A stretch of 64,000 nt of DNA, from contig CM077158.1 of assembly GCA_039583875.1 (NCBI GenBank), positions 242,405,447 to 242,469,446 on the forward strand, in the 5' to 3' direction. A program made the translations under genes and the position numbers. Shown here one piece after another: positions 1 through 12,400 of the stretch; within the stretch, counting starts at the first letter, position 1, and every line of letters begins with the position of its first letter. The stretch is from Platanthera guangdongensis. Its lineage: Eukaryota > Streptophyta > Magnoliopsida > Asparagales > Orchidaceae. The notes under the pieces were generated by a model, which saw only the letters and a list, made by a program, of their open reading frames with translations, was not told where the DNA came from and did not search any database.

Positions 1-209
1 TCTCTTTCTTTAACTCTTGTAATGCTTTGTCTTCATCAAATATGGGGAAATCTTTGGAAAAATCTCTAAAGATTTGATGATACAAAACTCTCTGCCATTG
101 CTGTAGATATTCCTCAAAATGTTAGGTGAGGAATTGTATTTACTTATTCATTATATTCTAAGAAGGATCTAGAAAGTGGAGCTCAGCAGAGGAACATATC
201 TGTAGAATA

Positions 210-505
210 AGTTCAGCGATCATTGATCACTAACCGGTGCTCGTTGACCGGTGACCAGAATGAGTCATTCTTCTATCAACGCTAAACATTGGAAGACCTG
301 AAAAGCTAGTTCAGCAATCACTAGTCGCTGACCAGTGCTCGATGACAGGAGACCAGAATATGAGTCATTTTCAATCAGTGCTCAACGTTGAAAGACCTGA
401 AGAGCTAGTTCAGCGATCAGAGATCATTGACCAGTGTACGATGATAGTGCTCAACAATCACCGATCGCTGACACAGGATCAAAGAGAAGTCTTTCTCTAA
501 AGATT
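210..505. repeat. Minisatellite, ~98.5-bp period
   Basis: Near-copies begin with agttcagcgatca at 210, 308 and 407, each containing gaccggtgctcg-like and ttggaagacctgaa-like blocks. A further decayed piece follows at about 437-500, and isolated gatcgttgaccgg motifs continue to about 600. Confidence 0.7.
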
Positions 506-1190
506 CAGAAAAAGGATCACAAATCTCTGATCATAGAAGTGTGATCGTTGACCGGACTACCTCCCAGCGAAGGACTCAGATCAATGTTCGCTGACCAAAG
601 CCATCAAAGATCAATGATTGAGTTAATGTTTTGACACGACTTAAATCTATTTGTTGCAGCTTCAGAGAAAGGAAGATGTTGCTTTTTGCCGCCCCATTCT
701 TTTTGGGACTCGGTCTTATTTAGCACTCTTAAAAACAAAAAAACACCTCTCAAAAAAACATTTCAAATGATCTCCTTGTAATAACACTCCGTCTAGAAAA
801 ACCTAACTCTGACGGTCGGAAAATTGAATCCCAATTCTCTCTTGAGATTCAGATATTTACCTCCTCTCAGGGTGAAATCTGCTTGATCAAAAGCCTTCAA
901 CAATAATCAATACAAACAGGGTTACAAGCCTCTTCCTTCAAAAGAGATGTGTGGTTTGGAATCTCCAAATAAAACATTCGCCGGGTTCGAGAATCTCCAA
1001 AGGAAAATATTATGTCGTCTTGGGAAGGCGGTGTTATCTCAAGTCTGTGAAAGAGTGGAGTACCAAGTTGATTGGGGAACTACTATAAAAATCTTTTGTC
1101 TTCTGGATGATTATTTTTCTCTTTATGTTATTATCTTTGCACTAACAATACTTGGTATGTGTTGAGTACGTGTGAACATTAGTTATAATT
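506..1190. other. Unassigned sequence
   Basis: No coding similarity, LTR pair or TIR was recognised here. It may be part of the element whose gag remnant lies just to the right. Confidence 0.4.
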
Positions 1191-1199
1191 TCCAGAATG

Positions 1200-1868
1200 A
1201 TGTTGATCTCCAACTTTAAGAAAATATAAAATATACCAAAGGAGAGTTACTTCTCTATCCCCCCCCCATAGAAAAGATTTCACTATTTCAGAGATTTTCT
1301 TCTGTGCTTTCAAGGTCGACTCAGGAGGTGTATCACAATGGAGGAACGAGTAGTAGTTGCATCTAATGTGAGCATGCCAAATTCTCCCAATATTTGTCAC
1401 ATATCATCTCAGAGGACTCGGGAAGCTGCAGAAAATAACATACAATAAGGAGCTCGTGAAACTGCTCTTACTGGGTTGCAAGATCAGCAGAGAAAAGACG
1501 ATGTTGTAGAAATTTTGCACCAAGAGACGAACTTCTTGGGTAGGTAGTGACGGAAGAGAGGATCAATCTACTAGAGAGATTCAAATATAAGGTGTGGATT
1601 CAAGACGTTTTTGCTCCTTTAGAGTAAAAAGCAGCAAGATGATCTCAAGCAATCTCATCATGTGGAATAATATGCAAATAGATATCAAAAAGATTATTTG
1701 CAAGCCACGTACGAACAAGAGCATCACTGGCATCTCAGTCTGCATAGGTGGGAGTGTAGGGTCGAAAGGAGCATCATTGAGATGACGTCTCCTGCATTGA
1801 GATCGCACAAGGAGAAAGAGACATTCCAATCGGCATAGTTGGGTCCAGTTAACTTGGATGTCATCCTG
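1200..1868 (-). pseudogene. Decayed Ty1/copia gag fragment
   Basis: Reading leftwards from about 1868, the minus strand gives MTSKLTGPNYADWNVSF, the usual start of a copia-type Gag (KLxGxNYxxW). A shifted frame then gives ASDALVRTWLANNLFDIYL and IPHDEIA*DHLAAFYSKG, the UBN2-type Gag core, where the TGA replaces the family's usual Trp. Several stops and frameshifts follow to about 1200. No LTR, primer-binding site (PBS) or pol was found alongside. Confidence 0.65.
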
Positions 1869-1934
1869 AGATTTCTAGAGGCGCTGGAAATGAGTGTGAG
1901 TGTAGGAGTAAGAGGGAGAAGGTATCCCCATAGT

Positions 1935-2160
1935 TCAGTACGAGCAAGTGTTGAGACGTGGCGAGGGCTGGAGCTGGGTGAGTACGCAAGTTCGGCTAGA
2001 ATTGGAGCTGGGCAAGTACTTGAGCTCGGTGATAGATGGAACTCGGTAAGAGTTGGAACTGTGCAAGCACTCGGGCTCGAGGAGAGCTGGAACTTGGCAC
2101 ATACTCGAGCTCGGCAAGAATTGAAGTTTAGCCGGAGCCGGAACTCGACGAGCTCTGATT
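1935..2160. repeat. Degenerate ~60-bp tandem repeat
   Basis: Units built on gagctcggt..gagttggaactg recur about every 60 bp. On the minus strand they encode a repeated Ser/Pro-rich unit of about 20 residues (SPSSSTCPAPILAEL-like). They lie upstream of the gag fragment relative to its strand and may be its former leader. Confidence 0.5.
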
Positions 2161-2199
2161 TCGGTGAGAGATGGAGCCTGGAGGTCACAGAGTGCTAGA

Positions 2200-3025
2200 T
2201 CTTGTGTTGATAGGAGTCACGCAAAGTTCTAGAGTTCCAACAAGGTCCAGTGTTTAGTGAGAGAAGAAAGGTCGCATAAATACAGGAGTACTTTCGAGTT
2301 CAATTAGGAACTCGCGGGAATCCAATCTCACGATTCACGCGGCAAGAAGGCACGAGGATGCACGAGGGCTGCAAGAGATACATTGCGGTGTGTAAATTTA
2401 GGAGTAATATGTGTGAAATCGGGAGTGTTCGGACGAAAGCGAGGAGTTGCGAGAGCTTGGGAGTATTCATGGGAGAGGAGCTGGAATATGCACAAGCGAG
2501 GAAGAGCAGAGAAATAAATTTAATTTGATCTAATAACATGCTGTAACTTGAAATATAAAGATATTATTTTGATCTAAGAACAAAATATTAAATATCTATA
2601 TATCTGCATAAAGAAGCTAACCACAAAACTCTTTAAGTGGTGTGGGACTAAAGAAAATGACAAGAATAAAACAAATGGGTCTCTCTTACGGGGATTATAC
2701 AAGTGGTCATTAACAATATCAAACTAGTCATCAACTGTCAACCTCAATAATTTAAACATACATCAATCATCGAAAAAAACCAAGCAAAAATTTAAATCCG
2801 AATCTTATAACAATCTCAATTAATTTTAAAATATACAATATGAATTGTTCACAATTGTTCGAAAGAATAAACTAAATGAAAACCAGCAATCAAACCAAAA
2901 AAACACAGTAATCAAGAAAAATAAAACAAAACAATAAATTAAATAAGACAATAAATTGTGTAACAGTAGTTACACCACCATACTATATACACAAGTGATT
3001 TATTTTCAAAATAGGATGTGATTTT
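2200..3025. other. Unassigned, A/T-rich from ~2540
   Basis: No gene or complete element was recognised. This was the landing region for Copia-A, whose left TSD is catcg at 3026-3030. Confidence 0.4.
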
Positions 3026-3030
3026 CATCG

Positions 3031-3213
3031 TGTTAGAAAAGATCATGTAAATGGCCATGTATTGGCTCATTTAGTGTAGCTTCTTCTATTCTTGTATTAG
3101 TCACACACCTTGTATAGGGGACTCCTCTCACTCTCCTCTCCCTATATATATGTACTCATACATTGTTTTTATACATTGAAGAAGTGTATACAAGGTTTCA
3201 GCACCCATCTACA
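3031..3213 (+). repeat. Copia-A 5' LTR
   Basis: It starts TGTTAG and ends CTACA. A TATA-like ctatatatatg lies at about 3141-3151, upstream of the probable transcript start. The PBS for initiator tRNA-Met follows immediately. Confidence 0.93.
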
Positions 3214-3226
3214 TGGTATCAGAGCT
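3214..3226 (+). other. Copia-A primer-binding site
   Basis: The sequence tggtatcagagct is complementary to the 3' end of plant initiator tRNA-Met and sits directly after the LTR. Confidence 0.9.
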
Positions 3227-4264
3227 ACCGGTCCCCCTTGGGCGGTCTCTGAATTTCTAACTGCTTTCTCTTGGGCGGTCTACTTCCTTCCCGCGGACTC
3301 GGCGCGATACCCCTTGTGCCAGATAGTTTTCTTCTGTCCGCACGGTACTCGGCGAGCTACTCCCCTCCTGGTTCTCTTGTATGTTCCCGTGCTTTTATAA
3401 CCCTCGCTGCTGGGACCCACCTCTCTGCCCTCCAGCGGTCTGCCTTGTGTCTGATGCGGTTTACCGTCTTTCCCTCCCGTGCTCCTTGGATCACAGAGAT
3501 TGCCTCTTTTAACCATTGCGGTCTTCCTCTCCCTCCTGCAGCCTCTGTTCCGCTGCAGTCTTCCTTTTTTCCACTGCGGTCTCTTCTTGTTGATCACCGG
3601 GGCTTGGTTCTGTCTAGTCGCTAGCGACTTCCTTTCTTGCCGAGAAGTCTTTCCTCGCCAACCTTATCATGTTTACCGCTATTGAGGGCTGCCGCGGACT
3701 CCTGCCGTTGAGCGATCTCTACTCTGTCCGCTGCGATCTGCGAGCCTCTCATGTTCGTTGTTTACTTTGTCCGATGCGATCTGCGGCCTATTCACCCTTC
3801 TGTGATTTCCCTTATCTGTGGCGGTCTTCTCACTACTTGGTGCAGTCTTGTTCTTGCTGCTGTGGTTGCTCTCTTTAGTCGTTGCTTGCTCAGCGCAGTC
3901 TCCTTGCTTAAGGTCCCTTCCGGCTTGCCTCTGCAAGTTGCAACCTGCATTGATTTCCCGCACGGTGTTGCCTTCGCGGACTGTTGGTCTTCTTCTCTGA
4001 CCGAAGCCTGCTCTTGCTGCCAGCCTCTCCCCTTACCGAGCGGTCTCTACTCTGTGTTCGTCGGGTGTCACCCGCTTGCTCACTTGTCGGTTTCTATCTC
4101 TGTTGTGTGTACTGCCAATCTCCTTATCCGTTGTTTTCTGTCCGTCAACTTTTTGTTGCATTGCTTAGCCGCCTACCCGCCTGCTGTGCCTTCCCGCCAG
4201 TTGTGCTTGCGGTTTGCTTCCCCTGCTAGTTAACCGCCTTGTGTAACCGACTGCCCTCTTGGTC
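3227..4264 (+). other. Copia-A leader region
   Basis: About 1 kb of pyrimidine-rich, GC-rich leader with recurring gcggtct and ctctgtccgctgcgatctgcg-like motifs. Open frames here are a by-product of base composition. The same type of leader occurs in Copia-B, Copia-C and the 43-kb fragment. Confidence 0.7.
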
Positions 4265-7200
4265 ATGGATACGTCTACTGCTACTTCCTCTCCTGCTGCG
4301 TGAGGGGGGGGGGGTGTGTGGGGGGTGGGGGTGCAGCCCCAGTTCCTGAACTCCGTGACGAGTTACGCATCACTACCATTTCTCTGGATGTTCTCGTTGC
4401 ACCTACTGATGATTGGCTTCGTAATGATGCGCGTGTTCAGACATGGCTCCTCAACTTCCTTGATAGCGAACCTTACCGCATAGCATAGTTGTCAAGGCGC
4501 GCGGCTAGCCGCGACTCAGCACAGCTGAGGCGGGAGATGTGCCCCGGGCGCTCCTCAGGCGCGCCCAGGCGCGCGCCTTACAGGCTCAAAGGCGCGCCCG
4601 GGCCTTTAAAGATTTTTTTTTAAAAAAAATTTGATATGGGCAAAAACATGATCTTAGACGCACCCGAGGAACCCCCTAGGAGCACTTGGGCGCCCAATTC
4701 GCTGAAATTGAGTGAATTGAGCACCCAATTTGCAGAAATGGAGCGAATTGGGAGCCCAATTCGCTGAAATTCCGCGAATACGCACAATTTCAGCGAATTG
4801 GGCGTCAAATTCGCATAATTTCAGCGAATTGGGCGCCCAAATCGCACAATTTCAGCGAATTGGGCGCCCAATTCGCTCAATTTCAGCGAATTGGGCGCCC
4901 AATTCGCTCAATTTCCTTTTCCCCCAATTTTGCGCCTCACGTGCTTCAGGCGCGCGCATGCGCCTTGCGCCTAGGCTCCAGGGGCCCTTTGCGCCTCGGT
5001 GCGCCTTGCGCCTTTGATAACTTAGCCGCATAGCCATGTATCACGAGATGGCCAATGCGATGTGGGATGAGCTTCATTCCATCTACTCCGCCAAGGACAG
5101 TCTCCAACATCTGTATGACAACATCTCAGATCTTCAGACTCTTGACACTGGCGGTGCTGCCGACTTAACCTCATTTTTTGCTTGGGTCAAGACTCTGGTT
5201 GAATCCTGGATCCAGCATCAACCTCCCACTACGAATCTCACTGTCCAGCGCGCTCAAAAGGAAGCAGTTGGTATTGTCATGATGATGGCACGTGTCCCGC
5301 CTCATCTACAGAGTATTCGGGCTCAGATCCTTCCGGCTGTTGCGACTCCTTCATTCTCTGATGTGTGCTCCATACTGCTAAAGGTTTCACCACCTCCTGA
5401 CACTACCAGACCTCCCTCACCGGCCCTTCTTCAACACTCTTCTGCACCATTACTCCCTCTCCCTCACCCTGCTCGTGGCGGACGTTCAGGCTCTCGGGGA
5501 AGGGGTCGGGGTGGGCAACCGCGGCCTAAGTGTTCTTTCTACGGGAAGGATGGATACCTGGAGGCGATCTGCTACCGCAAACATGGTCTTCCTCCTCGTC
5601 TGACTCCTTCTGTTGTTGTCCAAAGTCCCTCTGCCACTCGTGCTGATCTTGAAGAAGTCCACCTCCAGCTCCAGCAACTTCACGGGATGCTCAGCCACCC
5701 GCCTGCCTCCGTTGCCTCCATCTCCAATGAAGGTATCACTTGTCTCTCCACTAGTTCGCGTTGGATAGTGGACTCAGGTGCTACTCACCATATCACCTCG
5801 CTGAAGCCCCATCAATACTTGTATTCTCCACATCCTAAGTGTATCATAGTGGTCAATGGCGACACCGTCCTTGTCTCCGGCTCTACTGATATCCCTCTAA
5901 ATTCCTCTATTTCTCTCCGCTCGGCTCTTCATGTCCCGGGCTCCCTGTTTAATTTACTTTCTGTTAGTCGTCTCACTACCGACTTGAATTGTTTTGTCGC
6001 ATTCACCTCTTCTTCTTTTCTGATGCAGGATCGACGGACGCAGGGTATCATTGGTAAAGGACGACTGCAAAACGGGCTCTACCTTCTGGATGTTTTTTCT
6101 ACCATCCTCTCCTCAGTCTCTTCCATTGATTGGCATCGGCGTCTTGGGCATGCTCCTCTTCCGGTCCTCAAGAAGGCTCTTCCTGATATTTCTCTTCCAG
6201 AGTTTACGTGTGATTCATGTATTTTGGGAAAACAACATTGTTCCTCTTTTACTTCTCATTGTACTCGGAGATCTGCTCCTTTTGTTTTAGTACATTCTGA
6301 TGTTTGGGGCCCGTAAAAAATCACTAGCGTGTCTGATTATCGTTATTTTATCACTTTTATTGATGATTATTCTCACACGACATGGTTATACTTACTTCGT
6401 GATCGCTCTGAGCTTCCCCGTGTGTTTCGGACTTTCGTTCTTGATACTCACACACAGTTTTCCGACAAAATTAAAACTCTCCGGACAGATAATGCTCGTG
6501 AATACACTAACCATGAATTTGCTAATCTCTGCTCTGAATTTGGCATTATTCACCAAATGTCAAGTGCCTATACCACCCAACAAAACGGAGTGGTTGAACG
6601 TAAAAATAGATATCTTCTTAATGTTGCTCGATCCCTCATGATTCAAATGCAGGTATCCAAAGCTTATTGGAACTTCACACTTTCGACAGTATGTTATCTC
6701 ATTGACCGTCACCCTTCCTCTGTCCTCCGCAATGCGACTCCGTTTAGTCTTCTCTTCCCCTCTACTCCACCATTCTCTCTCACACCTCGCATATTTAGTT
6801 GTACCTACTATGTTCACTTACTTGGTCCATCCACGGATAAGTTGGATCCTCGGGCGGCCAAACACATGTTCGTCGGTTATTCCCGTATTCAAAAAGGCTA
6901 TGTTTGTTACTCTCCTACTACCCGCAAGGTGACCGTTTCTGCTGATGTTACCTTTCTGGAAGATCAATCGTTCTTCTCCACTCCAAACCCACCTCTTCCG
7001 CCACAATCCTTACCAAGACATATCATCTCAGTTACCTCTCCTCCACCACCGCTCCTCCCTGACCCGGCTCCCGTTCTCCACAAGCCCCCTCTTATATGTG
7101 TCTATACTCGTAGCCCTCCTCGCTCCGCCGCCCCGATGTAGCCGGCTTTGACCTCTGACACTCTGCAACTTGTTGATCCGACACCGACCTCCACCGCTCA

Positions 7201-8829
7201 TCCCATGGCGAATTATGTATTTTTACATTGCCTGTCCTCGACGCTTCACACCTTTGCTACTTCATTATCTTTTGTTTCTGTCTCTAACTCTGTGCAGGAG
7301 GCTCTCCAACATCTGGGCTGGTGGGCAGCCATGGACGATGAAATGACAGCCCTCTGGGCTAATCAGACATGGGATCTGGTCCCTCTCCCTCCAGGCTAAG
7401 TTATTGTTGGTTGTAAATTGGTCTTTGTCATCAAGCATGCTCCTGATGGGACAATTGACCGTCTTAAGGCTCGTCTGGTGGCCCGTGGATTTACTCAACA
7501 ACAAGGTCTCGACAATGAGGAAGCATTCTCTCCAGTAGCCAAACTCAACACGGTTCGTGTCCTACTCTCAGTGGTTGTGCATCGCTAATGACCCTTGCAT
7601 CAACTCGATATCAAGAATGCTTTTCTTAATGGTGATCTACAAGAGATTGTCTACATGCAACAATCTCCAAGATTTGAGACCACGGGGGAGTCTCGGGTTT
7701 GTCACCTCAAGAAGTCAATTTATGATCTCAAACAATCCCTTCAAGCATGGTTCGACATGTTCAGTAAGGTTGTGCGAGAAGTTGGTTTCACTCGAAGCTC
7801 GACAGATTTTTCTATGTTTACTCGACATCACAAAACAGGCACCGTTCTCCTTTTAGTATATGTCGATGACATTCTAATCACAGGTGATGACTCAAAGGGA
7901 ATACAAATGATCAAATAGCACCTGAGCTCTGTTTTCCCAACAAAAGATCTGGGTAACCTTCGTACTTCCTCGACATTGATCGTGAGATTGGATTCCAGCG
8001 GAAGTACTGTCTCGACCTCCTTCAGGATGTCAGCTACTCTGGTTGTAAGCCGATCAATACTCATATGGATGTCAATCATAAGCTGTGTGCATATGCCTCG
8101 GATACCGATCTACTTCTTCCAAATCCAGAATATTATCGACGTCTCGTTGGAAAACTGATTTACCTAACAGTCACGAGACCTGACATATCCTTTGTTGTTG
8201 GAGTTGTCAGCCGGTTTATGAATTCTCCTCGGATGTCTCATCTACAGGCTGTCGAACGCATCCTGAGATATCTAAAAACAGCCCCTGGTCACGGGCTGAT
8301 ATACAAAACATTTTCTTCTACTCCAACATTGGGTGTGTATTCAGATGCTGATTATGTTGATTCCTTGGATGATCAGCGTTCTACCAGTGGATTTTGTACC
8401 TACTTCGGAGGTCACCTTGTTACATGACGCAATAAGAAACAAGTTGTACTTGCTCGATCTTCAGCTGAAGCTGAATATCATTTGATGGCGTCTATTGTAT
8501 CTGAGCTTACATAGCTGGAAAGTTTCCTCATTGATCTAAGAGTAAAACTTCTCTCACCAGCTATCTATGTGACAGTCAAGCTACTATACACAGCTAAGAA
8601 TCCGGTCTTTCACGAAAGAACGAAACACATTGAAGTTGATTGTCACTTTGTTCGGGAGAAAGTTCAAATGAAGAAGCTGGAATTAAAACATGTTCTGGGC
8701 ACTGATCAAGTTGCTGATCTTCTCACTAAGGCCCTACCGAGTACCTTATTTTATCTGTTCTCGTCCAAGCCGGGTGCCTACGACTTGTACGCTCTAGCTT
8801 GCGGGGGAGTGTTAGAAAAGACCATGTAA
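4265..8829 (+). pseudogene. Copia-A gag-pol pseudogene
   Basis: Gag starts at ATG 4265 but meets TGA after 12 codons. Relative to Copia-B, about 30 residues including [15 protein letters not shown] are deleted after ISL. A MITE splits gag at 4484-5025. From 5036 the frame carries the rest of Gag, a broken zinc knuckle (CSFYGKDGYLEAIC, lacking the second Cys and the His), protease [12 protein letters not shown], integrase (SDVW, then TDNAREY, then ERKNR), reverse transcriptase with YVDD and RNase H (YSDADYVDSLDD). In-frame stops lie at 6314, 7139, 7397, 7586, 7589 and 7916. A frameshift lies near 7965, then further stops at 8425 and 8512. No functional product is possible. Confidence 0.93.
4484..5025. 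mobile_element. MITE copy 1 of the palindromic-core family
   Basis: Inserted in Copia-A gag, it is flanked by the 8-bp TSD ccgcatag (4476-4483 and 5026-5033). The left end is CATAGTTGTCAAGGCGC. The right end, read inwards, is CTAAGTTATCAAAGGCGC. Subterminal parts are rich in ggcgcgcc. The core (about 4680-4912) is a tandem array whose unit contains the perfect palindrome GAATTGGGCGCCCAATTC. There is no coding capacity. TIRs plus 8-bp TSDs fit a hAT-like non-autonomous element. Confidence 0.88.
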
Positions 8830-8988
8830 AGGCCCATGTATTGGCCCATTTAGTGTAGCTTCTTCTATTCTTGTATTAGTCTCACACCTTGTATAGGGGA
8901 CTCCTCTCACTCTCCTCTCCCTATATATATGTACTCATACATTGTTTTTATACATTGAAGAAATACAAGGTTTCAGCACTCCACTACA
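8810..8988 (+). repeat. Copia-A 3' LTR
   Basis: It matches the 5' LTR over its whole length, and catcg follows as the right TSD. The pol reading frame runs about 20 bp into it before stopping at 8829. Confidence 0.93.
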
Positions 8989-8993
8989 CATCG

Positions 8994-9359
8994 AATCTTC
9001 CAATTTTATAAAGCAAAAACATTCAACTTTAGTAGTGATCATATCCGGAGGCCCTTTGAATAATACCCCAAAAATGTTTAAAAACTTGAGAAATGAAGGT
9101 AGTTTTTGGATTATCAACCAAATTACATATCAGCTTACAATACTAGCTTAGTGACTACCTAGCTAAAAGCAAGCTATCTCAACCAGAATAGATTAGAAAT
9201 TGCTCAGACAGTCATCAACTTCATAAAAAAAATACCTTCTAACAAGAACGAATTGCAATAAAAATGCGACAATACTACCCCAAGAAAAGGAACAACCAAA
9301 CTTACAGAAGCATAAATAAGTTAAATCTTGCAAACTTGGAAACAAATACAGGGACTCAC
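8994..9359. other. CCC1: CCC1 intron sequence
   Basis: Region between Copia-A and the last visible CCC1 exon. Nothing coding or repetitive was recognised. It starts with the donor gtgagtcc on the minus strand. Confidence 0.6.
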
Positions 9360-9474
9360 TTAAAGTTCCAGTAAATAGAACCTTTTGGGTCAGGTACCCC
9401 AGAATTAGTTGTACGCTGATAATCTGAACTCCAGTTGTCTCTAAATGATTGTGATTTTACACCTGTTATTCCAC
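9360..9474 (-). CDS. CCC1: CCC1 exon 6 of those visible
   Basis: This 115-bp exon encodes [14 protein letters not shown] and later [13 protein letters not shown], matching the conserved stretch before the membrane segment that normally begins xxLVGLFFPAVTG in this family. The acceptor is ttgaatag/gt and the donor is tttaa/gtgagt. No following exon was found down to position 1. Confidence 0.92.
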
Positions 9475-12400
9475 CTATTCAAAAAAATTTCATTATAATT
9501 GTATGTAAGCATATAAAAAAGTATACTTGTTCAGTCATAAATAAAGATACGATATAAGGTTGTGTTCCATATAATGGAAATGAGAAGAAATTTGAACGAA
9601 ACAATCATATGATACAGAAAAGTTTTACATCAAAGAAGAGAAAACTCACTTGAAGCATTATTCCTTGGAGCTGCAAAAACTCCAACAAATATGCAGAATA
9701 GAGAAAATAGAACGGGGATAAGGAAAGCCGGGGCAACCTTGTTTATTATTTTTACACCGCCAAATACAATAAAACAAAGAAGAATAGTCACAACCACCCC
9801 ATAGAGCTGTAGGTCATGCAAGCTTGGAGTTGATACAGTTGTTGTAGTTACATTTGTTGCTGTACCATTTGTTAAGGTGATATTGCTGACAACTATGACA
9901 CTCTCTGTAACAAGATAACCAGAAAGCTGATACTTAGAATCATCAGGAATTTCATTAAGCAAATGAAAGCTAACAATTTGAATATAACAGTAATGAGGTG
10001 ATTTGAAGCAAGCTTAAATCATTAAGGACAATTTTAGTTTGACACTAATAAAATGATGAGGCTTACAAACCAAGAGCATGATTAAACTACATCGAAGAAG
10101 ATTACATAAAACTGAAAACTTGAAAATCTAGATTGTTATATGTAAGCAAATCAAGAGCATATGATACTCGTCGCCATTTTGCATTACTAAATAAGATCAT
10201 TACCATTTCCAGGTTTAGCCAAATAGTTTAGTATAAACCGTTCCAGTAATACTCTTCGACACATTTCCCCACCATCACAGTTAAGGTTTATCATAAAAAT
10301 TGAACATATAATGAATTAAATTTCTCTAAAAACCTTATCTTGCCAAAGTTGACATATTAAGATATTAGATTACCATAAAAGCATATAATATTTCATGTAT
10401 AGGTTCCATGTATAATGTTGTACCTTAGGCCATTGTATTCACACTTGTATTATAAACAGAGGGTCTCTCTCTATTGACTAAGACATACATTAATCTTGTT
10501 ATATTACCAAGGGATAAGACATCCTCCACTCCCTCCCTTCAGTTCCTCCACATCTTTCCATCTGATTTTGCAACCACTGACAAATCCCAACCCCTGCTAC
10601 AGCCACGGGAATTGCCTTTGGATCCTGCACCCTCCACAGCCACGCTCACAGCCCGCACCCACAACCCGACACAAGCCCCACACCCTAAACTAGGTCCTTA
10701 CACCCCTTCTTGTTGTCCTCTTGGTCCAACCTTGCAGCATTCTTCTAGCTACACAAGCCACGCTCCATGTGCCACACCCCCCCCCCCAACCACCACCTTC
10801 TGCACTTGTTTTGCCACCACAACGCAACACACACACCCTCCCCCTCTCCTCTCCTTAAACCTATCTCCGCTAACTCCTGAACCATCATAGTCAGAGGAGC
10901 ACCCCGCCATCTTGCATTGTTAACTGGAAACGAACATTCATAGCCAGAGATATACCCATAACTGGATATACCTGTGGCTTGATCTTATCTTGGCCTTTCT
11001 ATTTCAACAAGTTTGCATGACATGAGCTCAACCTTCAATTTTTATCACCTCTTCTTATGGTTCTATGGCTTCTTCTCTTACGAAAACAAAACCCTCCACA
11101 TTCAGTCCATTAAAATTAATGAAACATACTATATTTTGTTGTGATGGCATTTCATTTTCTTGTAATTTCTCAAAAAAAATTTATACACTTAATTACACTC
11201 TTCCATCCTACGATGACACCAAAAAATAAAATATGAAGAACCGACGACTATATCATCCTTAGAGCTGTCACTTAGAACCGAAAACCGTGAACTGAACCAG
11301 AACCAAATCGGAATCGCAAAGAACCGAATCGAAATCGCAAAGAACCGAACTGAACTGTTTGTGGATAATTTGGTTCTAGTTTGACTTTTTGAACCGTGAA
11401 CAAGAATAGCCCGGGTGTGGTTCCTTCATTTTATTATCCAGACTGGAATCGCAACATACAAGTTTTGAGCGGTTTCAAAATTTCTAGATCTGATCCGAAC
11501 CGGACCGAAGTAGAACCAAACCGCAACCCATTGATTATTATTATTATTTTATTATAATCTAATTTTATTATATAAATAATATATTTTGTTATATAGTATT
11601 ATTATTTTTATTATAATATAATTTTGTAAAATATTCGGTGGTGGAACATGAAGATGGAAAAACAGGCTGTTTTCAAGACGGCAGTTATGAAACAACTAGT
11701 TCATGACCCTTATGTTGATCCTAATATCTCATGAGAAAATATGTCTTCACATTTAAGGATAAGTGGAAAGAACATACTTGGAGTACCAAAAGGCCGTGCG
11801 CCGCCAAATAAAAAATCTTGGTGGTGGAAAGAGAAAGTGCAGCACAAAGTGAGGGCAAAGAGGGTCAGCTATAAATACTCTACGTTTGTAAGAATGATGA
11901 AAACTTAGTCATGTATAAAGTCGCCAAAAAGGAAGTTAAACAGACAGTAAGTAAAGCAAGAAATAAAGCTTATGAAAATTTTTATAAGCGACTAGATACC
12001 AAAGATGGAGAGCATGACATATATAAAATTGCTCGAGCTAGAGAAAGGAAGACGAGAGATTTAAGTCAAGTAAAATGCATAAAAGATGAGACAGATATAG
12101 GTTTGACGAATGATGTGGATATTAAAGAGCGATGAAAAAATACTTTTATCAACTCTATAATGAAACAAAGGACAATGAATTGAACTTGGAAAAGTTAAGT
12201 AAATCAGAGAAGCATAGGAACATAACGTTTTATCATAAAATTCAAGTATCAGAGGTAAAAGATGCTCTAAATAAGATGAAAAATGGAAAGTCAGTTGGGT
12301 CAGACGATATACTCATCGAAGTATGAAAATGTTTAGGAAATGAAGTAATCTTGTGACTTACATATTTTTTAATAAGATACTAAAGTCAAAGAGGATGTCA

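Larger units (their letters stand above)
3031..8988 (+). mobile_element. Copia-A, full-length Ty1/copia retrotransposon, inactivated
   Basis: The 5' LTR is 3031-3213 (183 bp) and the 3' LTR 8810-8988 (179 bp). Both begin TGTTAGAAAAGA and end ctaca. They differ by several substitutions and a 4-bp indel, so the insertion is not recent. The element is flanked by the 5-bp TSD catcg (3026-3030 and 8989-8993). The PBS tggtatcagagct (3214-3226) follows the 5' LTR, and the polypurine tract gcgggggag (8801-8809) precedes the 3' LTR. A 542-bp MITE interrupts gag. Orientation is opposite to CCC1, in whose intron it probably lies. Confidence 0.95.

Noticed and set aside
1..9359. Further 3' exons of CCC1
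   Set aside because: No minus-strand match to the next conserved membrane segment (LVGLFFPAVTG type) was found; it probably lies outside the window.
10474..10890. 138-codon Pro/Thr/His-rich open frame
   Set aside because: Composition-driven frame in C-rich sequence; no domain, no splice context.
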